Positions 43,591 to 52,233 of a stretch of 64,000 bases of DNA are shown in pieces. The notes under the pieces were generated by a model. It ran no database searches and was not told the DNA's origin. It saw only the letters and a list, made by a program, of their open reading frames with translations. The translations under genes and the position numbers were made by a program. Positions within the stretch are counted from its first letter, which is position 1; each line of letters opens with the position of its first letter. Origin of the DNA: RGIG5270 sp045538635 (GTDB taxonomy: Bacteria; Verrucomicrobiota; Lentisphaeria; Victivallales; Victivallaceae); assembly GCA_045538635.1 (NCBI GenBank), contig JAZSRU010000093.1, forward strand, positions 1 through 64,000, written 5' to 3'.

Positions 43591-44803
43591 AAATATCTCC
43601 GCGCTCGGCATAATTTTTAAACATGTCCATGCTCGCGCAAGCCGGAGATAAAATAAGAATATCGCCGTCCTCCGCCTCTTTTTTCATTGTATTGCAGCAG
43701 CTTTTGAAATCTTTGCCGAATTTCTGACAGCATACTGTCGGCGAAAGGATTTCATATATTTTATCTTCCGCTTCGCCGATGAGATAACACTTGGCAAAAT
43801 ACGGTACACACGGCAGAATTTCCGAGAAATCCATATCTTTGTCCAAGCCGCCGAGAATAATGCGTAAATTCTGCCGCGGCGGGGAAAAAGTTTTACACGC
43901 CGCCGCGACACTGTGCGGGTTTGTTGCTTTTGAATCATCGACTCCGATCAATTTTTTACCATCAAAAACAAATTCAAACTGTTCAATTCTGTGCTTGCCG
44001 GGACGGAAATTTTCAAGAGCATTTTTCAATTCTGCAGAAAAGAGCTGTTCTTCGCTCAAAACAGCGGAAACCAGATTCAGCGCACAGCAGATATTTTCCA
44101 GATTATGTGCGCCTTTGAGCTTACATTCGGAATATGAAGTAATTTTTTTATCTTTGAAAAAAATATCATTTTCAACAACACAAATATTTGATTTGCAGAA
44201 ACTTAAAGCCAATGTCCCGCCGCAGAATGAACGCTCCTGCGCCACTCCGTTGAAAATACGCATTTTTACCGCTTTATATTCCTCAATAGAATCATTGTAA
44301 CGGTTCAAATGGTCGCTTGCGAGATTGATAAAACATGCCGCATAAGGTGAAAATTTCTCAATATGTTCCAGTTGAAATGAACTCACTTCCAGAACAGCGA
44401 TAGTTTCGCGCGCTTTCTCCCCCCGCAATACAGCAGCACAGAGTGAACTCAAAGGCAACCCGATATTGCCCGCACAGGCAGCATTGACTCCGACGCTTTC
44501 AAGCAATGCGCAGGTGAGTTCTGTTGTTGTTGTTTTGCCGTTTGTTCCGGTTATTGCCAGAATTTTGCCGGGATAATGGTTGAAACCATATTCCATTTCG
44601 GAAATAACACTGATTCCGTGTGCCGCTGCCGCTTTGATTAACGGAGAATCAAGCGCAAATCCGGGACTTGTTACGCACAGATCGAATTTTTCCCATTCCG
44701 GCAGATTACCGTCAACTGCAAAAGTATATGTATCATGCAAAACTTCCGCCAATTCCTTCGCGCCCTGACCGGAAACGCCCTTGCCGAGAATAAGAATATT
44801 CAT
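43562..44803 (-). CDS. murD: UDP-N-acetylmuramoylalanine--D-glutamate ligase
   Basis: 413 residues. It adds D-Glu to UDP-MurNAc-L-Ala. The Mur ligase P-loop AITGTNGKTTTTE (about 89-101), the downstream LEVSSFQLE and INLASDHLNRY, and the C-terminal DDSKATNPHSV motif are typical of MurD. AAGGA precedes the ATG. It lies outside a dcw cluster, as the last gene of a run starting with the Gfo/Idh/MocA gene. Its 3' end overlaps btuD. Confidence 0.93.
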   Translation of the reverse strand: MNILILGKGVSGQGAKELAEVLHDTYTFAVDGNLPEWEKFDLCVTSPGFALDSPLIKAAAAHGISVISEMEYGFNHYPGKILAITGTNGKTTTTELTCALLESVGVNAACAGNIGLPLSSLCAAVLRGEKARETIAVLEVSSFQLEHIEKFSPYAACFINLASDHLNRYNDSIEEYKAVKMRIFNGVAQERSFCGGTLALSFCKSNICVVENDIFFKDKKITSYSECKLKGAHNLENICCALNLVSAVLSEEQLFSAELKNALENFRPGKHRIEQFEFVFDGKKLIGVDDSKATNPHSVAAACKTFSPPRQNLRIILGGLDKDMDFSEILPCVPYFAKCYLIGEAEDKIYEILSPTVCCQKFGKDFKSCCNTMKKEAEDGDILILSPACASMDMFKNYAERGDIFKELLLCSC

Positions 44804-44812
44804 ATCAAATCC

Positions 44813-45934
44813 TTACTTGTTCTTCTTCAAAACAAATGTTACAGGTTCTTTGCCGATATTGTGAAAATCAACAAAAACTCCGTCATCAGAAACCCGCAAA
44901 ATGCCGTATCCGCTGCCGGAAGTCAACAGAGAAACATCGACTTTGCCGGCGAAAAGTTTTTTCCAGAGTTTATCCGCGGGAGAGCCGACGGGATTTTTCT
45001 TGCCGTTATAGACGACTTGCGGAGTAAATTTTTTCTGTTTATCAGGGCTGCGTAAAGTCGAATTGATAACAAACTGGGTAATGGTATTTTTCAGTTTTAC
45101 CGGTTGATAACGGCTGATTGCCATGGTATGTGTATGTCCGCTCAAAACAATCGCATTGCGTTTGAGAAGCAGATTTACAAGTCGTTCAGTATCATCAGAT
45201 AAGATATTTTTTATCCAGCTTTCTTCCGCCGGTACGACCGGAACGTGCGATATGAAAAAGAAATAACGCGATGGAATGCTGATTGCTTTTTCCAGCAGAT
45301 CAGGAGCAGGATAAAGCAAATCATGGAAATAATAGATATCCCCGTTCAGTTCAAAATAAAAATTGGAATCTTTGCGGACAGCATTTTTCAATACTTTATC
45401 ATGGTGGCTGACAATAACATCCTGCCATGCCTGCATTCCGCCGGGACCGCGAGTATCATGATTGCCGAGTGCCATCAAAACCGGACATTCAAAACGCGAG
45501 GTCATAGATGCCAGACCGCCGGAAAGCATTTCATGATGCAGTTTATAGTTTCCGGCATCGCCCTGAACCATATCGCCGAGCTGAAAAAGATAGAGGGCAT
45601 TATTTTCGCGGGCTGCGGCTGCGGCATTATCAAGCAGTTGCGGAATATCTTTCTGCCACATTTTCACATTTTTAGGAACAGTTCTCAAATCTTCTCCGCG
45701 GTTTTTTATCACCCATAATGTCTGACTGCGCCATGAAAAAAGTCCGTCTTTATTCAAAACTCCCTGAGCGAGAGGAACATCGGGATTGAAATTTTTATAA
45801 ACATCATGGTCATGCAGATCTGTACGGTCATAATGGATATCACCGAGCATTACCAGATTGTAAGCATTTTTGCTACTGCAGCCGCAAAATAGAACTGCAA
45901 GTACCAACAAAGATAATAATTTTTGAATTGACAT
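44813..45934 (-). CDS. Metallophosphoesterase lipoprotein
   Basis: 373 residues. A lipoprotein signal peptide ends at LFCGCSS (Cys about 18). The calcineurin-like phosphoesterase motifs are in order: GDIHYD, GDMVQGD, GNHDTRG, and a C-terminal SGHTHTM. These bind a di-metal centre. It is probably attached to the outer membrane or periplasmic face. The substrate is unknown. It lies between ispE and murD on the same strand with short gaps (29 and 9 bases). Confidence 0.85.
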   Translation of the reverse strand: MSIQKLLSLLVLAVLFCGCSSKNAYNLVMLGDIHYDRTDLHDHDVYKNFNPDVPLAQGVLNKDGLFSWRSQTLWVIKNRGEDLRTVPKNVKMWQKDIPQLLDNAAAAARENNALYLFQLGDMVQGDAGNYKLHHEMLSGGLASMTSRFECPVLMALGNHDTRGPGGMQAWQDVIVSHHDKVLKNAVRKDSNFYFELNGDIYYFHDLLYPAPDLLEKAISIPSRYFFFISHVPVVPAEESWIKNILSDDTERLVNLLLKRNAIVLSGHTHTMAISRYQPVKLKNTITQFVINSTLRSPDKQKKFTPQVVYNGKKNPVGSPADKLWKKLFAGKVDVSLLTSGSGYGILRVSDDGVFVDFHNIGKEPVTFVLKKNK

Positions 45935-45963
45935 AAAAAATCCTTTCTTGTTTTCAGTAATAT

Positions 45964-46827
45964 TTATTTGAAATATTGACCATATTTTTTATAAAATTTC
46001 TCTTTTGCATTTTCCAGAATATCATTATTATCAAATACCGCGAAAAATGAAGATCCGCTCCCGGACAGCCCTACATGAAGAGCTCCGCATTTTAAAAGAA
46101 ATTCTTTCCAGATAAAATATGCCGGAAATTTTCCAAAAATAAGCTTTTCAAAATCATTATGCAAATATTTTGATGCCGTCAAAATATCGTCATTTTGCAA
46201 TGCGACAACTATTTTTGAGGTTGATTCTGACGAATCCATGCCGATAATTGACGGATTTATGTGTTTAAATGCCCATGGCGTGCTGATGGAAAAAGGAGGA
46301 CTCAAAACAAGAAGTCTGCCGCAAAAATCTTTTGACAGAACTTCAATTTTTTCGCCAATGCCGCCGACACGGCTCATCTTGTTTATCAGAAAAAACGACA
46401 CATCCGCTCCCAGCGACAAAGCAAGATCATGCAATTCTGCTGCCGACAATTTACAATAATGCGAATTCAGCATTGAAAGCACGGCGGCACAATCTGAACT
46501 GCCGCCGCCCAAACCGGCTCCAATCGGAATATTTTTCTCCAAATGAATATGGCATGACGGATGAATATCCGTCGTTTCAAAGTAAAGTTTTGCCGCTTTT
46601 GAGCATAAATTACTCTCTGCATCCGTCATTTCTGATAAATTTGACGAAATAGTGACGGATGGCTCTCCATCACTCAATTCCAATGTCAATTCATCAAACA
46701 ATGCCCTGAACGGTACAAAAATACTGTCCAGCAAATGATAACCGTCAGCGCGTTTGCCCACCAATTTCAACGAAAGGTTGATCTTGGCAGGCGCGAAAGC
46801 ATGAAGTTTTACGACAGATCCGCTCAT
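45964..46827 (-). CDS. ispE: 4-diphosphocytidyl-2-C-methyl-D-erythritol kinase
   Basis: 287 residues, GHMP kinase family, MEP isoprenoid pathway. The N-terminal FAPAKINLSLKLVGKRADGYH motif and the ATP loop IPIGAGLGGGSSDCAA are diagnostic, and LSGSGSSFFAVF is the third GHMP motif. The start overlaps the upstream oxidoreductase stop (ATGA). Its central part is encoded by DNA with several TGACGGA copies (46555-46660). Confidence 0.94.
   Translation of the reverse strand: MSGSVVKLHAFAPAKINLSLKLVGKRADGYHLLDSIFVPFRALFDELTLELSDGEPSVTISSNLSEMTDAESNLCSKAAKLYFETTDIHPSCHIHLEKNIPIGAGLGGGSSDCAAVLSMLNSHYCKLSAAELHDLALSLGADVSFFLINKMSRVGGIGEKIEVLSKDFCGRLLVLSPPFSISTPWAFKHINPSIIGMDSSESTSKIVVALQNDDILTASKYLHNDFEKLIFGKFPAYFIWKEFLLKCGALHVGLSGSGSSFFAVFDNNDILENAKEKFYKKYGQYFK
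46555..46660. repeat. TGACGGA/TCCGTC cluster inside ispE
   Basis: At least four copies of TGACGGA or TCCGTC(A/G) occur in about 105 bases within the ispE coding region, resembling the clusters at 15786, 29055 and 36045. The similarity is short and the reading frame is unaffected. Confidence 0.35.
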
Positions 46828-47855
46828 TTTTGCGCGGCATCAGCAGCATCCAGTTCCTGCTGTGAGCAGGGGGCAAACTTGAATCCATATTTGTCGTTGT
46901 ATGTACGGATTTCATTTTCAATGGCGATGGCAACACGCAATGCACGCAATCCCTGTTCGCCTGAAACTTTGGGATCGACAACTTTGCCGGATGCTTTTGT
47001 TGCCTTGACTGCATCAATAAAATCTGCAAGTTCAGCAGCGAGAGCATTTTTCTCATCCAGTTCAACATCCTTGCGGGCAAGGCCGAGGCGGTTGCGTTTG
47101 AGAACCATGGCTTTGCGGGTCATGTAGTCCATGGAAATATATGTATCTTCCTGGAAAACACGGAATCTGCGCTGCGGATCCTGACTTACGCGGCTGGCAG
47201 TCATATTGGCGCAGCTGCCATTTTCAAATTTGATACGGACATTTACAATATCTTCAGTGCCGCTCAGAACCGGAATTCCAACAGCATCAATGCGTTCCAC
47301 CTCTGAATTGACCATGGAAAGCACCAAATCGATATCATGGATCATCAAATCCAGAACAACGCTGACTTCAGTTCCGCGGCGGTGCATTCCGGGACGGGGC
47401 GGGGGATAAAGAGCCAGGCGGTGTGCTTCGATAAAACGGGTATTTTCAGCATATTTTTTGATAAAATCCATTGCAGGATTGAAACGCTCAACATGGCCGA
47501 CACCGAAAACTACATTGTTTTCTTTGGCGCATTTTACCATATCTTCGGCTTCTGCGACAGAAGCGGCAATCGGTTTTTCAACCAGGACATGTTTGCCTTT
47601 TTTGAGCAGCGGAATAGTGCTTGCATGGTGATATGTAGCAGGCACAGCAACGCTGAAAGCCTCACATTTTTCAACCAGTTCATCACAATTTTTGTAAACC
47701 GGAATATTGAATTCAGCACCGACTTTTTCGGCAGTTTCAGTCATAACATCAAAAATACCGACCAATTCAACATCGGGATTTTCAAGATACAATCTGGCAT
47801 GATGACGACCGAGTGCACCGACTCCGATAACGCCTACTTTGATTTTTTCTGACAT
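46824..47855 (-). CDS. Gfo/Idh/MocA-family oxidoreductase
   Basis: 343 residues. The Rossmann motif KVGVIGVGALGRHHARLY (6-23) is followed by VEKPIAASVAEAE, which contains the conserved EKP lysine, and later a DLMIHDIDLVL motif with the catalytic-site His. NAD(P)-dependent sugar or nucleotide-sugar dehydrogenation is expected. Relatives of this type sit beside lipid A genes in PVC bacteria and include GnnA (UDP-GlcNAc 3-dehydrogenase). lpxA is two genes away on the opposite strand, but no gnnB aminotransferase is present, so the role stays open. AGGAG precedes the ATG. Confidence 0.85.
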   Translation of the reverse strand: MSEKIKVGVIGVGALGRHHARLYLENPDVELVGIFDVMTETAEKVGAEFNIPVYKNCDELVEKCEAFSVAVPATYHHASTIPLLKKGKHVLVEKPIAASVAEAEDMVKCAKENNVVFGVGHVERFNPAMDFIKKYAENTRFIEAHRLALYPPPRPGMHRRGTEVSVVLDLMIHDIDLVLSMVNSEVERIDAVGIPVLSGTEDIVNVRIKFENGSCANMTASRVSQDPQRRFRVFQEDTYISMDYMTRKAMVLKRNRLGLARKDVELDEKNALAAELADFIDAVKATKASGKVVDPKVSGEQGLRALRVAIAIENEIRTYNDKYGFKFAPCSQQELDAADAAQK

Positions 47856-47898
47856 AAAAAAACTCCTGCTGTTAGGGTTGTTATTAAAAATTTTATGT

Positions 47899-47926
47899 AA
47901 TATACACTTTTTTTTTGAAAAAAACA
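47899..47926 (-). promoter_or_regulatory. Possible promoter of the oxidoreductase-ispE-murD run
   Basis: Minus strand TGTTTT (47926-47921), 16 bases, TATATT (47904-47899). The -10 is perfect and the -35 is poor. Confidence 0.35.
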
Positions 47927-47944
47927 GTTTTTTTCTGTATTTTT

Positions 47945-47973
47945 TTTGAAATCTCTCAATTTTAACTGTATAT
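47945..47973 (+). promoter_or_regulatory. Putative promoter of pyrH-lpxA
   Basis: TTGAAA (47945-47950), 17 bases, TATATT (47968-47973), 47 bases before the pyrH ATG. Confidence 0.5.
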
Positions 47974-48020
47974 TTATTAGAAATAAGGTGTTTTCAACAA
48001 TTTTCACAAGGAAAAAGAAT

Positions 48021-48734
48021 ATGAGTTACAAGTACAGAAGAGTTCTGCTCAAAATCAGCGGAGAATCACTCAAAGGCAAAGAATCCCACGGCTACGATGC
48101 CGCCGCCGTCGAAGCAATCGTCGAAAAAATCAAAAAAGTCCTCAACAACGGCATGGAAATTGCCCTCGTCTGCGGTGCCGGTAACATCTGGCGCGGGGTG
48201 AACGGCGCCTCCGGCGGTATGAACAGAGTCAGCGCAGATCACATGGGCATGCTCGGTACTGTAATGAATGCTCTCTGCCTGCGTGATTTTTTTGACCGCG
48301 CCGGAATCGATGCAGTTGTCCAATGCAGCGTCCCGATGCCGCCGATTGCCAAGGGAATCGACCGCATTGAAGCCGACCGTGCATTGCAGGCCGGCAAAGT
48401 AGTCATTTTTGCCGGTGGTACAGGATGTCCTTTTTTCACCACTGACACCACAGCTGTACTGCGGGCATTGGAAAACGACTGCGAAGCGGTCCTCAAAGCA
48501 ACCAAAGTTGACGGAATTTACAGCGCAGATCCTTTCAAATATCCTGATGCTGAACGCTATACCGAATTAAGTTTTGATGAAGCTATATCAAAACAGCTCA
48601 AAGTAATGGATTCCACCGCATTTTCAATGTGCCGCGACAACGATCTGCCCATCATCGTTTTCAATTTCGCCGATGAAAAGGGCCTCGATGCCATTCTGAA
48701 GGGCGACAACAGCGCCGGTACAATAGTTTGCTGA
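48021..48734 (+). CDS. pyrH: Uridylate kinase
   Basis: 237 residues from the ATG at 48021, which has AAGGA eight bases upstream. An in-frame upstream extension is rejected because it has no ribosome-binding site and overlaps the promoter. Amino-acid-kinase fold: RRVLLKISGESLKG, then VCGAGNIWRGV and a C-terminal STAFSMCRDNDLPIIVFN. It phosphorylates UMP to UDP. In many bacteria pyrH sits with tsf and frr; here it leads a run with lpxA nine bases downstream. Confidence 0.95.
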   Translation: MSYKYRRVLLKISGESLKGKESHGYDAAAVEAIVEKIKKVLNNGMEIALVCGAGNIWRGVNGASGGMNRVSADHMGMLGTVMNALCLRDFFDRAGIDAVVQCSVPMPPIAKGIDRIEADRALQAGKVVIFAGGTGCPFFTTDTTAVLRALENDCEAVLKATKVDGIYSADPFKYPDAERYTELSFDEAISKQLKVMDSTAFSMCRDNDLPIIVFNFADEKGLDAILKGDNSAGTIVC

Positions 48735-48742
48735 GGTGAATT

Positions 48743-49567
48743 ATGATACATCCGACAGCAGTAGTTTCACCGGAAGCCAAAATCGGCAGAAATGTTGAAA
48801 TAGGTCCATACGCCGTAATTGAAGACAATGTCACGATCGGTGACGGAGTTTTCATCGAAAGCCATGTCAAAATCTGCCGTTACACTACTGTCGGTGACAA
48901 CTCAAGATTTTATATGGGTTCTCTTGTCGGCGAAGAGCCGCAGGATCACCGCATGGTTCCGGGCATTAAATCTTATACGGAAATAGGTGCTAATGTCATT
49001 CTGCGCGAATATGTTACAGTTCACCGCTCCCCATTTGAAAACGGTTTGACTTCAATCGGTGACGGCACTCTGCTGATGGCATTTGTCCATGTCGGACATG
49101 ATGCCAGAATCGGCAAAAATGTCACTTGTGCCAATCATACTGCTATTTCGGGTCATGTACAGATTGGCGACGGCGCAGTTCTGTCCGGCTACATCATGGT
49201 GCATCAATTCTGCCGCATCGGTGAATTGGCAATGATTTCTCCCGGCTTGAAAGTGCGTCAGGATGCACCGCCATTCACGCTGATCTCCGAAAAAGGCTGC
49301 GTTTACGGTCCCAATGTCGTCGGGCTGCGCCGTGCCGGCATGAGTGCGGATGAGCGTTCCGCCATCAAAAAGACCATTAAAATCTTCTTTTTCAAAGGTT
49401 TGAATGTCAGCAATGCAGAAAAAGAGATGCAGTCTGCTGATTTCAAAAATCAATATACCGACCATTTTTGTAAATTCATGACCTCCAATGAACGCGGAAT
49501 TCTGCCTCCGGATCCGGAAATGCTCGCCATCGGCACACGCGTTCACATGGAAGATGATGAAAATTGA
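48743..49567 (+). CDS. lpxA: UDP-N-acetylglucosamine acyltransferase
   Basis: 274 residues, slightly longer than E. coli LpxA (262). Left-handed beta-helix hexapeptide repeats fill residues 1-190 (IHPTAVVSPEAKIGRNVEIG onward). The catalytic His is His119 in VHVGHDARIG, and the C-terminal helical domain is present. It performs the first step of lipid A synthesis, so the cell makes LPS. lpxC, fabZ, lpxD and lpxB are not adjacent, so the lipid A genes are dispersed. Confidence 0.93.
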   Translation: MIHPTAVVSPEAKIGRNVEIGPYAVIEDNVTIGDGVFIESHVKICRYTTVGDNSRFYMGSLVGEEPQDHRMVPGIKSYTEIGANVILREYVTVHRSPFENGLTSIGDGTLLMAFVHVGHDARIGKNVTCANHTAISGHVQIGDGAVLSGYIMVHQFCRIGELAMISPGLKVRQDAPPFTLISEKGCVYGPNVVGLRRAGMSADERSAIKKTIKIFFFKGLNVSNAEKEMQSADFKNQYTDHFCKFMTSNERGILPPDPEMLAIGTRVHMEDDEN

Positions 49568-49589
49568 TGCACAACGAAAGGAATTCAGC

Positions 49590-50114
49590 ATGAAAAATCT
49601 GTTGTTTCTGGTGATTATGGCGGCAATCTGCATGTCAGGATGTGTCAGGACTTATACCGGCAATATTACAAAATTTCCGGAACGCACCTCTTTTGAACCG
49701 ATTCCCAATGCACGGCTTAAACTTGATGTCGTCGGCAAAAGACAGCTGGTTTCCGGAGTGGATGACAGCATTACTCTGCGACTGACCAATATCGGCAGCA
49801 ATCATGTACGCATTGAAGAATGGATCATGAAAGAAGTTGATAACTTCATAGTTTATTACCAGCCGTGGAAACCCGGCACAACAGAACCGGATCCAACCGC
49901 ATGGGAAGCGATCCTGCCGGTAGTGCTTGACCGTCCGAAACGCTTTCCGCTGGATATGTCCCCGCGAGTAAATGTACTTGTCCGTTTCGGCTTGCCGTTC
50001 CTTGACGGCTTGAAGGTGACTCCGGGCAAAGAGCGGCGTTTTTTCCTGCGTGCGGCATTGAGTCTGCGCAGTGTCAAAGCTGAATCTGATGTATTTGCAA
50101 TTTCCGTACTGTAA
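49590..50114 (+). CDS. Predicted lipoprotein of unknown function
   Basis: 174 residues from the ATG at 49590, where AAAGGA and a lysine-rich signal peptide begin. Longer in-frame starts inside lpxA lack these. The lipobox MSGC ends the signal peptide near residue 17. The body looks like a single beta-sandwich domain (KLDVVGKRQLVSGVDDSITL, NIGSNHVRIEEWIMKEV). No family is recognised. It follows lpxA by 22 bases and may be an envelope component. Confidence 0.6.
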   Translation: MKNLLFLVIMAAICMSGCVRTYTGNITKFPERTSFEPIPNARLKLDVVGKRQLVSGVDDSITLRLTNIGSNHVRIEEWIMKEVDNFIVYYQPWKPGTTEPDPTAWEAILPVVLDRPKRFPLDMSPRVNVLVRFGLPFLDGLKVTPGKERRFFLRAALSLRSVKAESDVFAISVL

Positions 50115-50128
50115 AAAAGGAGTATTTT

Positions 50129-50674
50129 ATGTTTTTTGAAACCGAAAATTCACTGCTCGTGATCGTTGATGTCCAGCAGAAATTGATGAATGTAATGAGT
50201 AATTCTGAAGCATGCGCCGCCAAAGTCCGCCTGCTCGCCAATGCATTGACTCTGATGCAAGTTCCAGTCATTGCTACTGAACAATATCCCAAAGGTCTGG
50301 GGCCGACAATTGATTCTGTCCGTGAAGTTCTCGCCCCCGATACACCATTTATTGAAAAATCATCTTTCTCATGCTGCGGTGCAGATGAATTCAATCAGAA
50401 AATACTCGATGCCGGACGCAAAAACATTATTATTTGCGGTGTCGAAAGCCATGTTTGCGTTCTTCAGACCGCCATTGCCCTCAAGGAAAAAGGTTACAAT
50501 GTGCCCCTTGCCGCGGATGCCGCAAGCTCACGCAATGAAAATGACAAAATGACCGCACTTGCTTTCATGCGTCATAACGATATCCAGGTTCTGAGTACTG
50601 AATCCATCATTTTCGCATTGCTCAAAGATTCAAAACATCCTGCTTTCAAAGCAGTAAGTGCATTATTGAAATGA
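50129..50674 (+). CDS. Isochorismatase-family cysteine hydrolase
   Basis: 181 residues. Catalytic triad motifs: Asp in LLVIVDVQQKLM (N-terminal), Lys in IEKSSFSCCG, and Cys in VESHVCVLQTA. The cis-peptide GVESHV segment is typical. The short YcaC-like form hydrolyses small amides or related substrates, and the true substrate cannot be told from sequence. AAAGGAG precedes the ATG. It lies 15 bases after the lipoprotein gene and 10 before galK. Confidence 0.8.
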   Translation: MFFETENSLLVIVDVQQKLMNVMSNSEACAAKVRLLANALTLMQVPVIATEQYPKGLGPTIDSVREVLAPDTPFIEKSSFSCCGADEFNQKILDAGRKNIIICGVESHVCVLQTAIALKEKGYNVPLAADAASSRNENDKMTALAFMRHNDIQVLSTESIIFALLKDSKHPAFKAVSALLK

Positions 50675-50683
50675 GGTCGGCAA

Positions 50684-51853
50684 ATGGATAATGAACAAGA
50701 TTTTCTGCTGCAGTTTGAACATTTTTTCAACAAAAAAGCAGCCGTCCTCGCCAAAGCTCCCGGCAGACTGGAAATCCTCGGAAATCATACGGACTACAAT
50801 GAAGGCTTCGTCCTGAGCTGTGCCGTCGGATTCGGAGTCACCATCGCCATCGCAGAAAACGGTCTTGGTCACTGCCGCGTCCGCAATCCCGAATTTGCCC
50901 CCGGTATTGAACGCACCATTGACCCTCTGAATATCGGCGAAGCTGTCCCCGGCGACTGGGTAAATTATATCCGTGGTGTAATTGCTGAACTTGCCAAACG
51001 CAATATCCGGATCAAACCGTTTGATGCTCTGGTCAAAAGCGACCTGCCTGTTGCCTCCGGCATGAGCAGTTCGGCGGCGCTGGAAACAGGTTTCTGTTTC
51101 GCATTCAAAGAACTTTTCAATATCGAACTTGCCAATGAAGAATGGGCGCGCATTGGTCAGGCTGTTGAAAATATTTATCTCGGCTTGAAAACCGGACTGC
51201 TGGATCAGTTCAGCTCTATTTTCGGCCGGAAAAATGCCCTCATTCTGTCAGATTTCCGCACAGTTGAAGTTCTGCGTACTGTTTCACTGCCCGAAGGCTA
51301 TGTCCTCGTTGTGGCAAACTCCATGATCAAACACAACCTGGTCGATTCAGAATACAACAGCCGCCGCGCCGAATGTGAAGGAGCCGCCGCCAAAATAAAA
51401 GCAGAACACAGCGGCATAAAAACCCTCCGCGATGTATCTCCCGAACTGCTTGAAACCTGCAAAGATAAACTCGAAATCCTCGAATACAAACGGGCAAAAC
51501 ATGTCGTCGGAGAATGTGACAGAGTAAAAAAAGCAGTTGCCGCCTTGGAAACCGGCGATATCAAAAGTTTCGGAAAACTACTGTTTGAATCACATGAGTC
51601 CAGCAAAAACAATTTTGAAAACAGTACCATTGAACTGGATTATCTCGTCGAACTTGCCAATTCAATTCCGGGCTGTCTGGGCGCGCGTCTTTCCGGCGGC
51701 GGCTTCGGCGGCATAACCATACATCTCGTCAATGCCGCAGATCAGCAGTCATACATGAATGCGCTCCGTGAAGCATATAAACTCCGTACCAATGTCGAAC
51801 CTCAGATCCTCGCCTGCGAAATCGGTCAGGGCGCGCGTTCTGTCAAACTTTGA
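50684..51853 (+). CDS. galK: Galactokinase
   Basis: 389 residues, GHMP kinase family. It phosphorylates galactose at C1. The signature region APGRLEILGNHTDYNEGFVL departs slightly from the usual GEHTDYN (Asn for Glu in the GxHTDYN motif). The ATP loop LPVASGMSSSAALE and the C-terminal LSGGGFGGITIHLV are intact. The Glu-to-Asn change could alter sugar preference, so a related sugar kinase is possible. No galT or galE is in the window. A serine hydrolase and a GH2 glycosidase appear downstream. Confidence 0.85.
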   Translation: MDNEQDFLLQFEHFFNKKAAVLAKAPGRLEILGNHTDYNEGFVLSCAVGFGVTIAIAENGLGHCRVRNPEFAPGIERTIDPLNIGEAVPGDWVNYIRGVIAELAKRNIRIKPFDALVKSDLPVASGMSSSAALETGFCFAFKELFNIELANEEWARIGQAVENIYLGLKTGLLDQFSSIFGRKNALILSDFRTVEVLRTVSLPEGYVLVVANSMIKHNLVDSEYNSRRAECEGAAAKIKAEHSGIKTLRDVSPELLETCKDKLEILEYKRAKHVVGECDRVKKAVAALETGDIKSFGKLLFESHESSKNNFENSTIELDYLVELANSIPGCLGARLSGGGFGGITIHLVNAADQQSYMNALREAYKLRTNVEPQILACEIGQGARSVKL

Positions 51854-51864
51854 GGCAAAAATCT

Positions 51865-52224
51865 ATGAAAAAATCTATTATCTGTAAATTTTTTATCCTT
51901 TTGACAGCTTTGTTCATGCTCTGCGGATGCTCATTCAAAGAAATCAACCGCAACCTTGAAAATTCCGGCAAACTGCGCGTCGGAATGACCAAAGAACAAG
52001 TCCTCGATATCATGGGCGAACCTCTGCGTGATGTCCATTTTCATGAAGAAAATGTCTGGTATTATTTTGTCCGCATCAACTGGTATGACTGTCTTTATAC
52101 CCGCGACGAATGTATGCCGCTTGTCTTTGTCAACGACAAACTTGCCGGCTGGGGCAATGAGTACAAGGCAAGACTCGACAAGATTGCGCCCGCCAAACCT
52201 TTCACACCGCCCGTACAGAAATAA
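51865..52224 (+). CDS. SmpA/OmlA (BamE-like) lipoprotein
   Basis: 119 residues from the ATG at 51865, with GAGG nine bases before it. An earlier in-frame TTG is unlikely. Lipobox LCGCS near residue 20. The SmpA/OmlA domain motif LRVGMTKEQVLDIMGEPLRD is clear. BamE-like proteins support outer-membrane barrel assembly or act as envelope stabilisers. It begins 12 bases after galK and is followed after nine bases by murJ. Confidence 0.75.
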   Translation: MKKSIICKFFILLTALFMLCGCSFKEINRNLENSGKLRVGMTKEQVLDIMGEPLRDVHFHEENVWYYFVRINWYDCLYTRDECMPLVFVNDKLAGWGNEYKARLDKIAPAKPFTPPVQK

Positions 52225-52233
52225 CGCTGTATC

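Noticed and set aside
47946..48020. Longer N-terminus of PyrH
   Set aside because: The 25-codon extension overlaps the -10 region, lacks a ribosome-binding site and matches no known PyrH.
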